Part shown: positions 11,458 through 23,224 of the stretch, one piece after another
How positions within the stretch are numbered: the stretch's first letter is position 1
How the letters are laid out: the number at the start of each line of letters is the position of its first letter
Assembly: GCA_018398585.1 (NCBI GenBank)
Contig: JAGTTD010000007.1
Coordinates: forward strand, 11,187,320 to 11,251,319
Direction: 5' to 3'
From: Simmondsia chinensis
Taxonomy: Eukaryota > Streptophyta > Magnoliopsida > Caryophyllales > Simmondsiaceae
DNA length: 64,000 nucleotides
The notes under the pieces: generated by a model
What the model was told of the DNA's origin: nothing
What the model saw: the letters and a program-made list of their open reading frames with translations, nothing else
Database searches by the model: none
Position numbers and translations under genes: made by a program

Positions 11458-11652
11458 TTTTTTTTTTTTTTTTTTTTTTTGGTGACAAGGAATTGGATTG
11501 CCCCAACCAACCCCGGCCCATGAGAACGGCCCACAAACCCCCATGAGCAGGTAAGTCATGAGTATATCCTCAGCGAGAATGAAACTCTTGACCCCTAGGC
11601 GATGACCACATGGGTAGAAGATGCCACCAACTGAAACACCCTCATGATGGGC
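11458..11652 (-). mobile_element. tRNA-derived SINE with poly(A) tail
   Basis: A 195-bp insert flanked by a perfect 13-bp duplication. On the minus strand it begins with a tRNA-like head. An A-box-like GTTTCAGTTGGTGGC is followed by a B-box-like GAGTTTCATTC some 50 nt later, the spacing of an RNA polymerase III promoter. It ends in about 22-25 A, seen as the T run from 11456. It lies inside the antisense gene of element D and is therefore younger than it. Confidence 0.85.
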
Positions 11653-11665
11653 GGCTTTGGGTCTT
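11653..11665. repeat. Target-site duplication (right) of SINE
   Basis: GGCTTTGGGTCTT, identical to 11445-11457. Confidence 0.9.
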
Positions 11666-14600
11666 CCTAGTTGCCTCGAGTCCTTCCAATAGAAGCTGTA
11701 GGCCACTAAAGTCAGCTGAGCGCCCTAAGTCCCATATGGCATTTTGGCAGCGCCACCTCTTCTAAAAAAGGGTTGGGACTTCATGGTTTCAGAAGCACCT
11801 CTTCCAGAGCCTTGAGTTCCTTGGCAATAGTAAGAGCCGCCTTTAGATCCTTCTTCAAGTTTCTTATCATGGATATGGCCTCTTGAGAAGTGGTCTCCTC
11901 AGCCAAGGTCAAGACAAGGAGATGTGCAATTTCCCTTAACCTTCAGAGTTTGGGAGACTCCTGGTCTAGCTGCTAGAAGGCCAATCTGCCACTTGCTCCT
12001 AACTTCTCTAAAGGAGAAGACATTCCCCTAACCTTGAAGAAGGAATGGCTCTTGGAAGTGTGACCTATAAAAGGGTTGATGTCAAAAGGAGTTAAGATAA
12101 ATCCTAACTTTGGAAAACAACCAAAGTTAGAAGCACTTTCTTTACCTCTGAAACCTTAGCTTGAGGCAAAAGAAAAACTTCAGCTGGCATCTCTGTCATT
12201 GGAACTTCTGCTGGTTCTTCAACCACAGGGACGTCTTCTTCAAGGGGAGCCTCTGGTAAACAATGCTTGCACATTATAACTAAATATGGTTTGGAACATC
12301 AAGAGTTGGAAGACTAGGTTACAGAATCTTACCTTTAAAGATTTCCTCGATGGAAATTGAGCCTCTAGGGAAGAGGAATGGAGCTTACACAAGGCCCTAC
12401 TTTCGAGAGACTAAGAAGGAGACCTCTTCAGAGGAATAGCTGATAATGGGCTCCACAGCAAAGGTAGTCATGTCGCCTCCTTCTTCAGTACTTGAGCTCA
12501 GCGATTCAGTACTCTAACTGAGCTCTGGTGCAACCTCTTTAGGTGGCGAATCTGGTATCGCCACACTAACTCAAGCTGGCTCTTCCAGTGGCTAGGAAAA
12601 AAGGGCCAAGTTAGGAGCTGCTTTGATAAAAATGGATAACACACCAATCAAGAAAGGCCAATACCTCTGGTTTAGGGACCCTGACTCTTCTTTTTCTCAC
12701 TAACTGAGAGATTGATACTTCTTCATTTTCTTCATCTTTTGCTGCCTGAATGGCTCCAGTAAGAAGGGTTTTGGGAACCTCCTTTTGCTTTCTCTTCCTT
12801 GGGCCACCAATCTCGAGCGCTGGTGAATAGGTTCTTAGAGGGGATTACTCTAGCAAAACCTGAGTAAAGCTCCTAGTCCCAGCGCTCTTGGGGTTTGCCT
12901 GGATAGTTGCTGTAAAAAGGAAAAGGAAAAAATAGATATCAGTATTTGTTCAAGCCATTAAAATAAGACTAAAGCATATTTCAGAGATAGTTGTTTACCT
13001 GGTCTTGCCTTTTGTGGGGTTAGCATAATGCAGATGGGTTGGCTTCTTCTCAAGCTGGGACCTACAAGCTCAGATAAAGGCATAAAATACTGCTTGGTAC
13101 CTTTGGCCTTCAAGGAGGACCAATAGGCTTGGAATCAAGCTACAAAAGGTGGTGTGGCACATGGGGTGTACCTACAAACAACAGGATACCCATAAGGGGA
13201 TTTTACTTCTTGGTTCAGCTCACAGAGCTCCCCAAGCTGGATAGGTTGGATGGAGATCCTCTTAGCCCACCAAAGGTTCTTGGTCCTTAGACTAGGAAAA
13301 GGGATGCCTTGGACCATACCAAATGGCCTGGCAAACAATCCGGATTTATACATTTCTACACTAGGAAGAGTCTAGTGATGGAAGAATAGATCTTGAGGGC
13401 ATAAGATTGCTAGCCAGATTTGTGAATTGATGTCCATAAAGATATCGTAATGAAGGTTTAGTTTCTTAAACCAAAGTGGACCAAGATTCTTCTCCCTGAA
13501 AGGAATCCATTGAGTCTCCTTCCTACCTCAAGGAGATGTTGATCTCTTAAGACATTGGTCAAAGGACCATCTTGGGGGTAGTTAGACCTCATAATAGGTA
13601 ATGTACTCTCCAAAGCAGGAAACCCCTTATCTGTCGGAGCGCAGGACAGAGCTCAGAAAAATAGGCTTGGACCAAAATTTAGACGAACAAAAAGGGTCCA
13701 CCTATTTGGACAGCATAGTTCTTGGCCACGATGTCCCTGTGGCATCCATACACTTGGGCCAAGAATAATGGTCCCAGGGCTAATGGACTAGTGCTAAAGA
13801 CTAAGTTTACTGCCATGATCTTCAGAAACATCAAGACTAAGTTGGAAGAGTTAGCAAAGAAAAACTTATTTTACTCAAAGAGGTAAAAGCATGCCTCTTC
13901 TTCTCTTGAACCTCACCTAAAGTCATGAGCCCCTATTACACACATCTTAACCAAGGACTCATAACCGCTCGAAAAATCGGTTATAGAGAAGGAAGAGGCG
14001 AGAGCTTCAACCTCATTAGAAATAAAAGAATCAAGAGGCAAATCCTCCCCTCTTGGCAAAAGACCGATTTAGGCAGCTATGTCCTCTAAGGTAACGTTAA
14101 GAAATACCTCGGAGAGGACAAAAGCATTACAACAGGTGTTCCAATAGCAAGGGAGCACTGTCATAATAGAGAAGTCATACATGAGAGCGATGTTGGCGAG
14201 CTTGATGGCTTCATAAATACGAAGATTCTAGCATTTCTCTTCATGCGTCACAATTAGATTATCCACCCACTCAATGTATCACTTTATCAAGAAAGTCCAT
14301 CCTTTAGAAGGTGCCACTTTCTTTAATATGAATCTTCCTCCCCAAGAATAATCTGTAGAAACTGTGTGAAGCAAAGGAGATTTGTCAATATCTGGAAAAA
14401 GTCCCTGAAGACTTGGAACGTCTCAAAAAATTAGGACCTAGGGCATAAGACGTGAAGGAAGACGAAGGATCATTCTCTAATAACCAGGAAAGATCCTCAT
14501 CATGGTGTTAAAATCGATTGAGCTTTGAAGCACATCAGAGACTGTCGAGATGTCTGATTGAAGTAGATGCGTCAATTGCTCAATTGGGCTGTTAGCTTGA

Positions 14601-14899
14601 GTAACGGGGGCAGAGAAAGCAAATGAAATTTGGGCATCGTCAGATCAAAGGAAGTGAAGGATGTAAAGAATATTGGATCAAGATTCAAAGAACGAAAGCA
14701 AGAATTTGCAAGAGCGCTTGAAAGAGAGAACAGAGAATAAAAGTGAACATTTTGAGCCCTAACTGTCATGCTTATAGACACGCAGGAAGGAAGAGCAAGC
14801 GATGCACAGTGTTTTCTCGAGCTCCCTGCAGTCGTTGAGGGCCAAATTAGGCAGTTTTTTTACCAGTTGTAAATTTGAATTCACCAACAGCTAAAAGGG

Positions 14900-15990
14900 T
14901 GACATTTGTTTACGCCTTGAATTTGAGGGGACTGGGACGATACCATTTTGAGTAAATTGCCACGTGCTTAACACATGAGGCCTCCCTCGAGGAGAATTAA
15001 GGCTTTAGGTACTGAAGTAACGGTGTCTTAATCCTAGCATTCTAAAGGAATGATTACCCTAACAAGGGTATCAACCACTCGAGGACTCGAGATTGTTGAA
15101 GGGTAAAGGAACTCGAGTTTAAGGGACTGCCAAGGAGTCTACACGACAGGTGGTTTCTAGGCCCGAGACGGTTACTTGGAGCGTAATCTCAAATACTTGT
15201 GCACTAAGCTTAATCCAAGAGGATGTGGGCGCTTCTAGAAGGGACTTCCGCTAAGATTACGAACGTGGGCACCAAGAAATTCCCACAAATACTGAATTAA
15301 GGACACGTTCATTGATATTTTGCGTGCACCAGACGGAGCCCAATGGCCGACGTGGGAAAAGTTACCGCAGAATTAGGAGCAGTAGTTATTTTCAGTTTTC
15401 TATAAATAAAGGACTAGGCGTCAATCCCAAAAACAACATAATACAAAACATCAAGTTTTCTTTACATTATACTTGTGCTCTTTTCTTAGGAGTAGCGACA
15501 CTTAGCATAGCTTAGCTTAACATAGAACTTATTGTACTTGCTTCATCAGTAATACAGTTTTTAAGGCTTCAGGTATGAACTTTCAATCTAAATCTATTCC
15601 CAAATTTCAACGAGTTGAGAATTGAGGATTTGGTCTGAGGCTTTGACAGCCAAGGCTTGACCTTGGTTGCGTTGGTCTTAATACTACTTTCATTGCTTGC
15701 TAAGTTAGGTGAATTTAGGTTCGTGCCATTATTCAAGACTTTGACGGCTAAGGTTGACCTTGATTGCGTTGGTCCTAATCCAGTGACCTGAGTATGGTTT
15801 GCTCCACCTTAATCTGATCAAATCTTAACATTCAAGTTATTATAAGTCAAGGGTTCCAAGCTTAAGAACTTGATTGACTTGGGCTTGTAAGTGGATTGCT
15901 AAGCTCTTGGGTTTGTCTTCACTCAGCTCTTAACTTTTAAGTGTACAAGAAAAGATGTCTGTGGGCCATGCTCTATCACTGTAACAGTCA
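14900..15990 (+). repeat. Probable 3' LTR of element D
   Basis: Follows the start of the antisense gene. The purine run CTAAAAGGG (14891-14899) is a plausible polypurine tract. The segment could run from TGAC at 14900 to GTCA at 15990, giving short inverted ends. It contains TATAAATAAA at 15401-15410, a good TATA box with transcription expected shortly downstream. A roughly 95-bp-spaced imperfect duplication occurs at about 15643-15685 and 15738-15779. The 5' LTR is outside the window, so the boundaries are not proven. Confidence 0.45.
15401..15410 (+). promoter_or_regulatory. TATA box in probable element D LTR
   Basis: TATAAATAAA in an otherwise mixed-composition region, the expected core promoter of an LTR. 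Confidence 0.5.
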
Positions 15991-16149
15991 CTTGAATTAG
16001 GTCCATATTCTTTTATTTCTCTGTTAACATGTATATAGGAAAATCCAAAAAAATACTTAACAAAAGTCTTCTTAATTGAAGCAATAAGCTGAACTCACAA
16101 TAGTACCGAAATCAGATACACCAACATACCACAACCTTTTCTTCGAAAA

Positions 16150-19100
16150 TGGTGAGTGATTGAGGTCAAAGATGTGCGGTTCATATTTAGACTCACTCCC
16201 TAATCGCGGTGAGTCTCTTTTGCACGTATGTTTTTTTTTTCCCCACATTTACGGCAATCGTTTCACACTTAACTATAAAAAAATAAAGCAAACACGATCT
16301 TTAGTGCTTATTTTCTCTAATAAGATCATCCATACCAGCAGCTCGACCTTTGGAAGGGTAAGGCCCTTCCAAACACCACAAATTAGATTATCCACCTAAG
16401 AGGCACAAGGTTGTTTGGACCATATCTCCTTAGTAAGAGATTTAACCGAGTACCTTTTTGTATGATTGAAGTTCCACTACACTGCATCGATTTTCCCGAG
16501 TTGTAGCTACCCAACAACATAAGAGTAGCTCTATCACCATTGGTCTACCTCTCAGTAGGAAGTGCCTCCTCCAATTCGAAGTTCGTCCCCAAGAACAATC
16601 ATTTCCAAAACCCATTTGGTTAACAAAATAGTCTTTTGGATACAGACCCTAAACAAATGATTAAAGTACTCCTTAAGTACTCTATTCCCCAACCATTTGT
16701 CATTCTAAAAGCTTATCTTTGGAGATGTCCACAACCTTGGCCACTTTCTTGCACAATCTTGAACATTAGAGATGTCCCTCCTTACTGACCCTCCACCTCT
16801 ACCGAACGCCGATACTTCACTAAGCTTTGCTTCCCCATGGACTGACCTAATAACACGCTTCCATAATAAATCCCCCTCTGTTGAGAAGTGCCACCATCCC
16901 TTGAATAGTAATCCAACCATTTTTTTATGAGAGGACCATTGACCCTAAGCCCATCCTTGTCTTTAGGTCTCCAGATGATTTTCACTTAATTAGGGAAAGT
17001 CCACCACTTCTTTCATTTCCATCCCAAACGAAATGAGTTTGGATTTGTATTATTCTCTTTGGAGCCACCTTAGGCATCTTCAAAAGTGACAGGTCGTATG
17101 TAGAAAAACTTGATAGTACTGATTTTATGAGCACAAGTCTAACTGCTATCGAGAGTGGGAAACATTTTCCAACTCGCAAGCCTATTCTCAATTTTCTCAA
17201 TGATCGGGCTCCACTTAGCCACATGCACGAATTTTCCCCAAGAGGTATTCCCAGATACTTCATCGACAGCGAAACGATGTCACACCTAATTAGCTGTGCT
17301 TTTTTTTCGTAGCCGTTGTGTAAGTCAAACAAATCCCACTAGTGCTAAATTTTTTTTTGAAATTAATTTGGATACCTGAAAGTAATTCAAAGCAAAGGAG
17401 AAGGTTTTTGTACATGATCATTGTTTTGCAGTTTGTCGAACAAAAGTTTAGTGTATCGTCCACGAACTGTGAATTTGTTAGGCTAACACATGAACTTCCA
17501 ATCTCTAATCTAGACACCTTCCCCTTAGTTAACGTCTGCACAATGATTTTATTGAATGCCTTGGTGACTAGTACAAACAAGAAAGGTAACAACGGGTCCC
17601 CTTGTTGAAGTGCCCTTTCCATCTTGAAGGGTTCTATTGGCACCCCATTCATGTGAATGGATGTAGTAGGTGTTGTGATGCATTCCTTAATCCATTGCCC
17701 CAGTTCCCAATATTATATGCCTTATGAAAATCAAGTCTTAAGAGGATCCGAGCTTCCTTCATCGTTCGCAGCTAAAAAATTACCTCATTTGCAATTAAGG
17801 CCCTATCAAATATTTGTCTTCCTTTAACAAACATCGTCTAAGTTTCACCCTTGATATCAGGCAATACTGCATACAATCTTAAACTTAGGAGCACGGAAAT
17901 TATTTTATACAATCATGCTACCATGCTAATTGCTCTGTAGTCCTTCTTCAGAGGCTCCATCTATTCTAAATATAAGGGAGACTCACCTCATTATATACAT
18001 CTTAAAAAGCTCATTATTTCAAGGAAACCACACACAAATGGGTGATGTCCTCACTAATGATACCCTTTGTTTAATAAAGTGGAAATCAAAGCCATCATAA
18101 CCCAAACTTTACTCGAGTCGCAATCCCACACTTCTTGCTTGATTTCTTCTCTTCTAAATTCCCTTTCCAGTAGCTCTACCTTCGAAATTGTAGTTCTGGG
18201 CAGTGAGCTGCATTTGAGCCTTGGTCTTGGTAAAGTGTACCCTGTATGTAACTCTTTGAAATACTTGATAAGGATCCTCTTTATTCTTCCTTTGTGAAGG
18301 ATCTCTTTCCCACCATAACGAATCATTTGCACTTTATTACTCTTCCTAGTTGTTAAGAGAGTATGGAAATATTTTGCACTTTTGTCACCCTCTCTAATCC
18401 AGTTACACTGGCATAATTGTCTCCAATATCGAGCTTTTTTGTAGTACCAATTTTGATGCTCGCTCATTAGCACCTTTAACCTCATCGAAGCTAATTCATC
18501 CAGGTTGCTTGACTTGGTTCTTCTCTTAATGCAGTCGATTTCGCTTTCAAAGGTATCGAATTTCCTGTCAATATCACCAAAATTGTCCAAGTTCCATCGT
18601 CTGAAAAATCCTTCAAGAATATTCAGTTTGATGGTCACTGCAAATGGTCCAACCACATTTCATTCCTCCTTAATCGATTTCCCAAAGTCTGAATGTGGTA
18701 AATAGTCCAAACTTCGGGCCTCGAACCTCACTCCTCCTTTAGCAATGTCAATAATAAGGGACAATGATAAAAAAAACTCTTTTTAGTCCAATAAGCATCA
18801 AGTCTTGAAAAATACTGAACCAATTTGGAATGACAAGCATCCTATCAATTCTGCTCATGGAGTGGCCTCTTTGCCATGTATACTTGCAGCCACTCAAAGG
18901 GATGTCCATAAGACCCAGTCTATCAATGCAGTCACGGAAATCTATCATAACCGCCATCATCTTACTGTCACCCTTGCGTTCTCCCAAAGCCAAAACCTCG
19001 TAAAATCACCTATAATCAATAATAGTTGAGAAATTGAAGCCTTCAAATTCTCCAACTCTTCCCATGCTACCGCTTTTGATTAAGAGCCATAAACTGTACA

Positions 19101-19620
19101 TAAAGTGCATTCAAAGCTAAATTGCTTTATAGAGCTAGTTACACAGATTCATCTTCCAAAATTTACCACATTTCTTGCTTTCAAAAACTCACTATTCTGG
19201 GTTGCAATTACACCTCTCACCCCCTCCCCAAAAAAAAAAAATCGACACAATTCACCTTTAACATTGCCCCATATTTGTTTAATTATTCTCTTATCAACAG
19301 ATTGATGCTTTTTTTTTCCTCTAATCCCTCAAAAAAGGAGTTCGATTTTGAGATCAAGTCCCAAATGGCATACTTCTTCTCCAAATCCCCCAAACATCTA
19401 ACGTTTCATACACAAATATTTATTTTAAGCATTATCTGGCTACAATTTTCTTGAGTCAAACTTGGAAACTCTCATCTCTTTTTAAGCCAAACTGGAATTC
19501 CACTAAACACCTCTTCCTATTCATGATCAATTCCAATCAACATTCGATGAATGAGTCTGGGGCATTGACATGCAGACCAAGCTTTTTCCCCAAAGCTTAG
19601 GCATCCTGAGAGACTTCCTT
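16150..19620 (-). pseudogene. LINE ORF2: APE endonuclease, reverse transcriptase, C-terminal domain
   Basis: Read from high to low coordinates. The endonuclease core has LLIIGDFTRFWLWERKGDS, LSGCKYTWQRGHSMSRIDRM (near 18990-18830), with the S-x-IDR signature. Pre-RT follows with WIREGDKSAKYFHTLLTTRK (near 18400). RT shows YRAISMVA and GRQIFDRALIANE (near 17940-17790), then ALQQGDPLLPFLFVLV (near 17610) and the catalytic region SQFVDDTLNF (near 17480). Post-RT follows with MKYLGIPLGE (near 17260) and KIIWRPKDKDGL (near 16980). The usual F-A-D-D appears as F-V-D-D, keeping both aspartates. ORF2 normally nicks the target and copies the RNA there; this copy is dead. Confidence 0.88.
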
Positions 19621-19639
19621 AGGGCTAGGCTGAATTCTA

Positions 19640-21190
19640 TATTAGAGGGGTTGTGTGCGAGAGACAAAGGTGGGGTTTTGTAGGAGGAGTCCCTTAACAA
19701 ATTTTGACCTTCTTCTAATAGAAGCTAACACAACAAGGTCAGCCTAACTTCTTGAGTGGAGAATAGAGAAAATTGGCTCAACTCAACCCTCTTAGCATCC
19801 ACTCCCGGTCGGGCCATCCTCTTTTCTTCTAAAGTTTGGAAACAAATTCTCAAACCTTGGGGGGATATCCCAATCCCATTGATTTGTCTCGAGCCTAAAC
19901 CCAAAGGCAAACCTTGCTTAGGTGGATTAACAGGTGAACCCACCACCGACATTTCTATCACCATGTAACAATTAACCAAGCGGTAATCCACCAACTCTTC
20001 TCACTAGTTTCCATACAGGCCAAGTTATGCTGACTATTGGTGTTCTAGAGGTCGGACTGCTAGAGGGGGTAATTCGGTTAAGGCCTCCTTAGGACGCATA
20101 AAATTTAGACTCAACTCCAGTTGACTTTGACGCCTTCCCTAAGTTCTATTCACGGAGGTAATTAATGGCAGCCTCTTCCTCTTCCTAGAAAGCCATAGCT
20201 GTCTGGGACCCCACGTTAGGAATTTTGTTAGTCACAACTTGAGAAGAACATAAAGCCCCACTGGGTCTTGTTGTCCAATTGTAATCACCATTATCCATGT
20301 CATCTCCATTTTTCGACTGCTCTGTATCGCTACTTCTACTAAACCTCTACTCCTTTGACAACCCGTGCTCAGTGTGGTTTTTAGTAGCCGGGGGACCCAA
20401 TGATTCTGAGATACAAACCTGAAAAATCTAGCTGACTCACCTGAAACATAATATCCCCTGCAATCATCTACCTTTGTGTGGTTTCAATTAAAATTCGTCC
20501 CATCCCCATGGAATCCCCTAACTCCATCTAATTTTCAACACAAATCGTATCCCCCCATAAACCTATAATAAGGTGAAAATTTTCATGACACCAGGCTTGT
20601 GCTGGTAACCTGTAGATTTCAAACCAGACCTGCGTGGATTGGAAGGCCTCCAAGTCGGACCAATTTTCTACGACATCAAACCATTTCTTTAGCCAATCAA
20701 AGCACTCTCTTAGCATATCATCGATCTCTTCCTTGGATTAAAATGTCACGATAAACTTGTAGCGGCCCATGTCCATAATGTGCACCTCGAACACACCCTC
20801 CCTAATGAATTGATTCTCCAGCAGAGATGTGCTAAGTGGTTTGGAGGAGATTGCTATCACACTTCATTTGAGCCATTCTATATTTGCCTCTTTCAGTTTT
20901 CCTGAAACTATGTGTTTTTTAATGTCAGCCACTCGCTCAGGCCAAAGGGGATCCTCTTTTCCACACACATCTTTCAGTCCACCCGATTCAACTCTTTTGT
21001 ACTTTGCCTAGTTGACACGTAATATATTTCCTCTGATCCATCTGTTATCCATGTTAAGTAGGGCCTCCCAGGCCTAAATCCAATCGCTAAATCTTACAAA
21101 ATCAAAAAGTGAAGTTGACCCCCTTCGTCTCTTTTTGCATAAGAAAACATCTAAAACCCATCTGCAATGACTGAAAAGCCTTCTAGTTTA
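19640..21190 (-). pseudogene. LINE ORF1 with RRM and DUF4283
   Basis: The N-terminal part (about 21140-21000) reads STSLFDFVRFSDWI and RWIRGNILRVN then AKYKR, an RNA-recognition motif of plant LINE ORF1. Further on (20716-20528) VWFEIYRLPAQAWCHENFHL and the WGDTI segment match DUF4283, seen in plant LINE and retrotransposon nucleic-acid-binding proteins. The remainder is degenerate and lacks a clear zinc knuckle. ORF1 would coat the LINE RNA. Several stops are visible. Confidence 0.7.
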
Positions 21191-21200
21191 GACTTACAAT

Positions 21201-22066
21201 GTGCACTTTATCAACCTTGCCTTCAAACCCAACTCAACTTGTTTACATCCTAGTATATCGCCTCCCTTTCTTGTGAGGGACAAATTAAGATTTAAAATAA
21301 TGTTAATTTCTATGGGAGTTATGATCATGCGAATTGTTCATCAAATATTATCAGTGGAGACGGCATTAATCATCAGGCAAGGAAAAACTAAATATTATCT
21401 CATGTATCTTTTATGCTATCTTTATTAGTAATTGTATGAGTAATAATACCTTTATGTGATGCAGGACGCACATTTTTTTTAAATAATCATTAAGCCCACA
21501 CTTTTTTTTACCAAGAAATCTTCAAGGTGCATAATTTCATGAATTTTTGTAAACTTTCAAATTTTAGTGTGATAATGTGGTTAATTAGAGACTGACAATA
21601 ATTTGCACAGTTTAGGCACCAGACCTCTGTGTGCCAATGGATTAAATTCGATCAATTAGTCCCTGAGTGATCAGTTAATTCGCTTTGTGTTTACAAAATT
21701 CATTTTTTGATAAATAGAATGGGCATGGAAGGATTGTTAGTCTTGTTCACTTGACCAATTGTACGGGTCAATTGATTTGATGCACTGATCGATTGATATA
21801 CACTTTAACCTTACACAGAAAAGGGTTGAGCATTTCATTTCTCCTAGACGGGAAAACAAAATTCTTTACATCAATTTTTGCCAAACGGCAAGCGCATATA
21901 GCGATATCTATACAATCACATTCAACCATATACATCAATCCTACTCCTTCTCAAGAGCCTACAGACTCACCACCTATTTACAAGAATTCAATCTATAATC
22001 TTATCCTCTAGATATAAAAAATTAATTCGAGCCCAAACTAGTCTTAATCTACCTAACGACTCCCTC
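21201..22066. other. Unassigned AT-rich region between two LINEs
   Basis: No coding, RNA or repeat signature that I recognise. It may include LINE untranslated sequence: the 5' end of the first LINE and the 3' end of the second. Confidence 0.4.
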
Positions 22067-23210
22067 TTATGTGGGCTCAGCATCTCGAAATCCTCTAGAA
22101 TTTCTCTCCTTCCAGATAGTGTAAACCGTTGCAGCCAGAACTATCCTCCTGATCTTGCTTGTAGCTAGCCGATTCTTAACTTTGGATTTGAACCACTTTA
22201 GCACGCACTCTAGCGAGCTACAGAACTGGATACCACTCCATATACATATATGCTTCCAAACTTGGCTAACCCATGAGCATGAAAAGAATATGGATGTCCA
22301 CTCGAGCCTTTTCCACTTGAGCATGGATGCCACCTGGAAACTTGCTTTTAAATGTCTTCAACATCCTCATCACTTCTGAAATTTTTCCCGTAAAACATAT
22401 TGACTTGTGCCTCTGATATGGGATGCCCACGCTTGAGCAACCCCAGTCAAGAATCCTTCCATCTCGCAAATCCAGTTTTCCATTTTAAAGGGACGATTTG
22501 TTGAGGTGAAGTGAGATGCCATTCTGATTAGCTCCGGTGCAAGATCCGACACACCCGGAGGTAAGAATGTAGCCACAGCTTCAAATTTCTCATGCCAAAC
22601 TTGATTTCCCATCATTCTATCAATATTTGATTGAATGTTGGACCCTTCATTTCTCTGATTCGACCAAGTATAAAACGGACCCACTGCGCGCAAGACACTA
22701 CAGCCGATGCTTTTAGCACACTGTACAAAATCTCGGTATTCCCCTTCCGTAATTTCAGTACCTCCCTCTCGATCATGAGGCCCCATTACTGCATTAAGTC
22801 ACCAATAATTACCCATGGAATGTTCGGAATGTCCAACCTACAGAGAGAATCCCACAGACTTTTACGAACTTCAAGTCAATTATCACCATAACACACGGTA
22901 CACCTCACAGCATCACTATCCCAAGTCCTCACTTGCATCTCCATGTGAATAAACTGTCTATCAATCTTGAGCACCTGTACCTTCACCTCATTTGGATCCC
23001 AAAGGATTCTCCGCCCCCTATCCTTCTCATAGTTGTGTCTCCACTCCCAACCCTTGAAAAAACGGTCAAGAATCTTCGAAGCTTTATTCTGTTTAACTCT
23101 TGTTTCTAAAATAGCCAAGACTTTTATTCTCCCTTTGGCTATAAAGTTCATAATCAGAGTCCTTATAGCCATTATTCAGACCTCTTATATTCCACGAGCA
23201 AAGGTTTTTT
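22067..23210 (-). mobile_element. Second LINE, internally deleted (endonuclease joined to C-terminus)
   Basis: At the high-coordinate end the minus strand reads WNIRGLN (near 23200-23180), the classic start of the LINE endonuclease. After one frameshift, ILETRVKQNKASKILDRFF and a GRRILWDP segment follow. From 22786 the frame has MGPHDREGGTEITEGEYRDF, FYTWSNQRNE and the IDRMMGN segment, then a VSD-x-x-PE segment. Right after this (22333-22067) the reading is FFSCSWVSQVWKHICIW and AATVYTIWKERNSRGF, the zinc-binding C-terminal region of ORF2. The entire reverse transcriptase (about 2 kb) is missing between them. It is too diverged from the first LINE to be a duplicate of it. Confidence 0.82.
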
Positions 23211-23224
23211 CTTTACAACAATTA

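Larger units (their letters stand above)
11170..14781 (-). pseudogene. Antisense ORF of element D with plant mobile domain, decayed
   Basis: Reads on the minus strand between pol and the 3' LTR, opposite to pol. From about 14300 down to 13900 the translation follows the plant mobile domain pattern: WVDNLIVTHEEKC, then a segment ending CYWNTCCNAFVLSEVF, then NVTLEDIAA at 14072-14095 and GLLPRGEDLP, matching the family signature TLEDVA-x-L-x-GLP. The C-terminal part (11170-11440) is a strong coiled coil (EIRGLEDEIHHLEGRLSHLR). Stops and shifts are frequent, and a SINE interrupts the coiled-coil end at 11458-11652. Antisense PMD genes are known passengers of Tat elements; their role is unsettled. 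Confidence 0.7.
1..15990 (+). mobile_element. Element D: decayed Tat-lineage Ty3/gypsy retrotransposon, interrupted
   Basis: Pol remnants run on the + strand (reverse transcriptase, two RNase H domains, integrase), followed by an antisense gene with a plant mobile domain and then a probable 3' LTR. A second RNase H after the first, plus an antisense extra ORF between pol and the 3' LTR, is the known layout of the Tat lineage (Ogre/Retand relatives). The 5' part (gag, protease, 5' LTR) lies outside the window. Element A splits the integrase at 2703/10078 and a SINE lies in the antisense gene. Stops and frameshifts throughout make it non-functional. Confidence 0.7.
16140..21200 (-). mobile_element. 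LINE (L1-type) remnant, nearly full length
   Basis: On the minus strand, in order: ORF1 with an RNA-recognition motif and DUF4283, then ORF2 with endonuclease, reverse transcriptase and a C-terminal part. All are broken by stops and frameshifts. The order and the approximately 5 kb length fit plant L1-type elements. Exact ends and a target duplication were not found; a T run at 16229-16240 lies inside the C-terminal part rather than clearly marking the poly(A) end. Confidence 0.85.

Noticed and set aside
11170..11706. 178-codon minus-strand frame as an intact coiled-coil gene
   Set aside because: The first half is the SINE at 11458-11652, including its poly(A) read as Lys; only the last part is the decayed antisense gene of element D.
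16229..16240. T run as the poly(A) end of the minus-strand LINE
   Set aside because: LINE C-terminal coding similarity appears to continue beyond it, and no flanking duplication was found.
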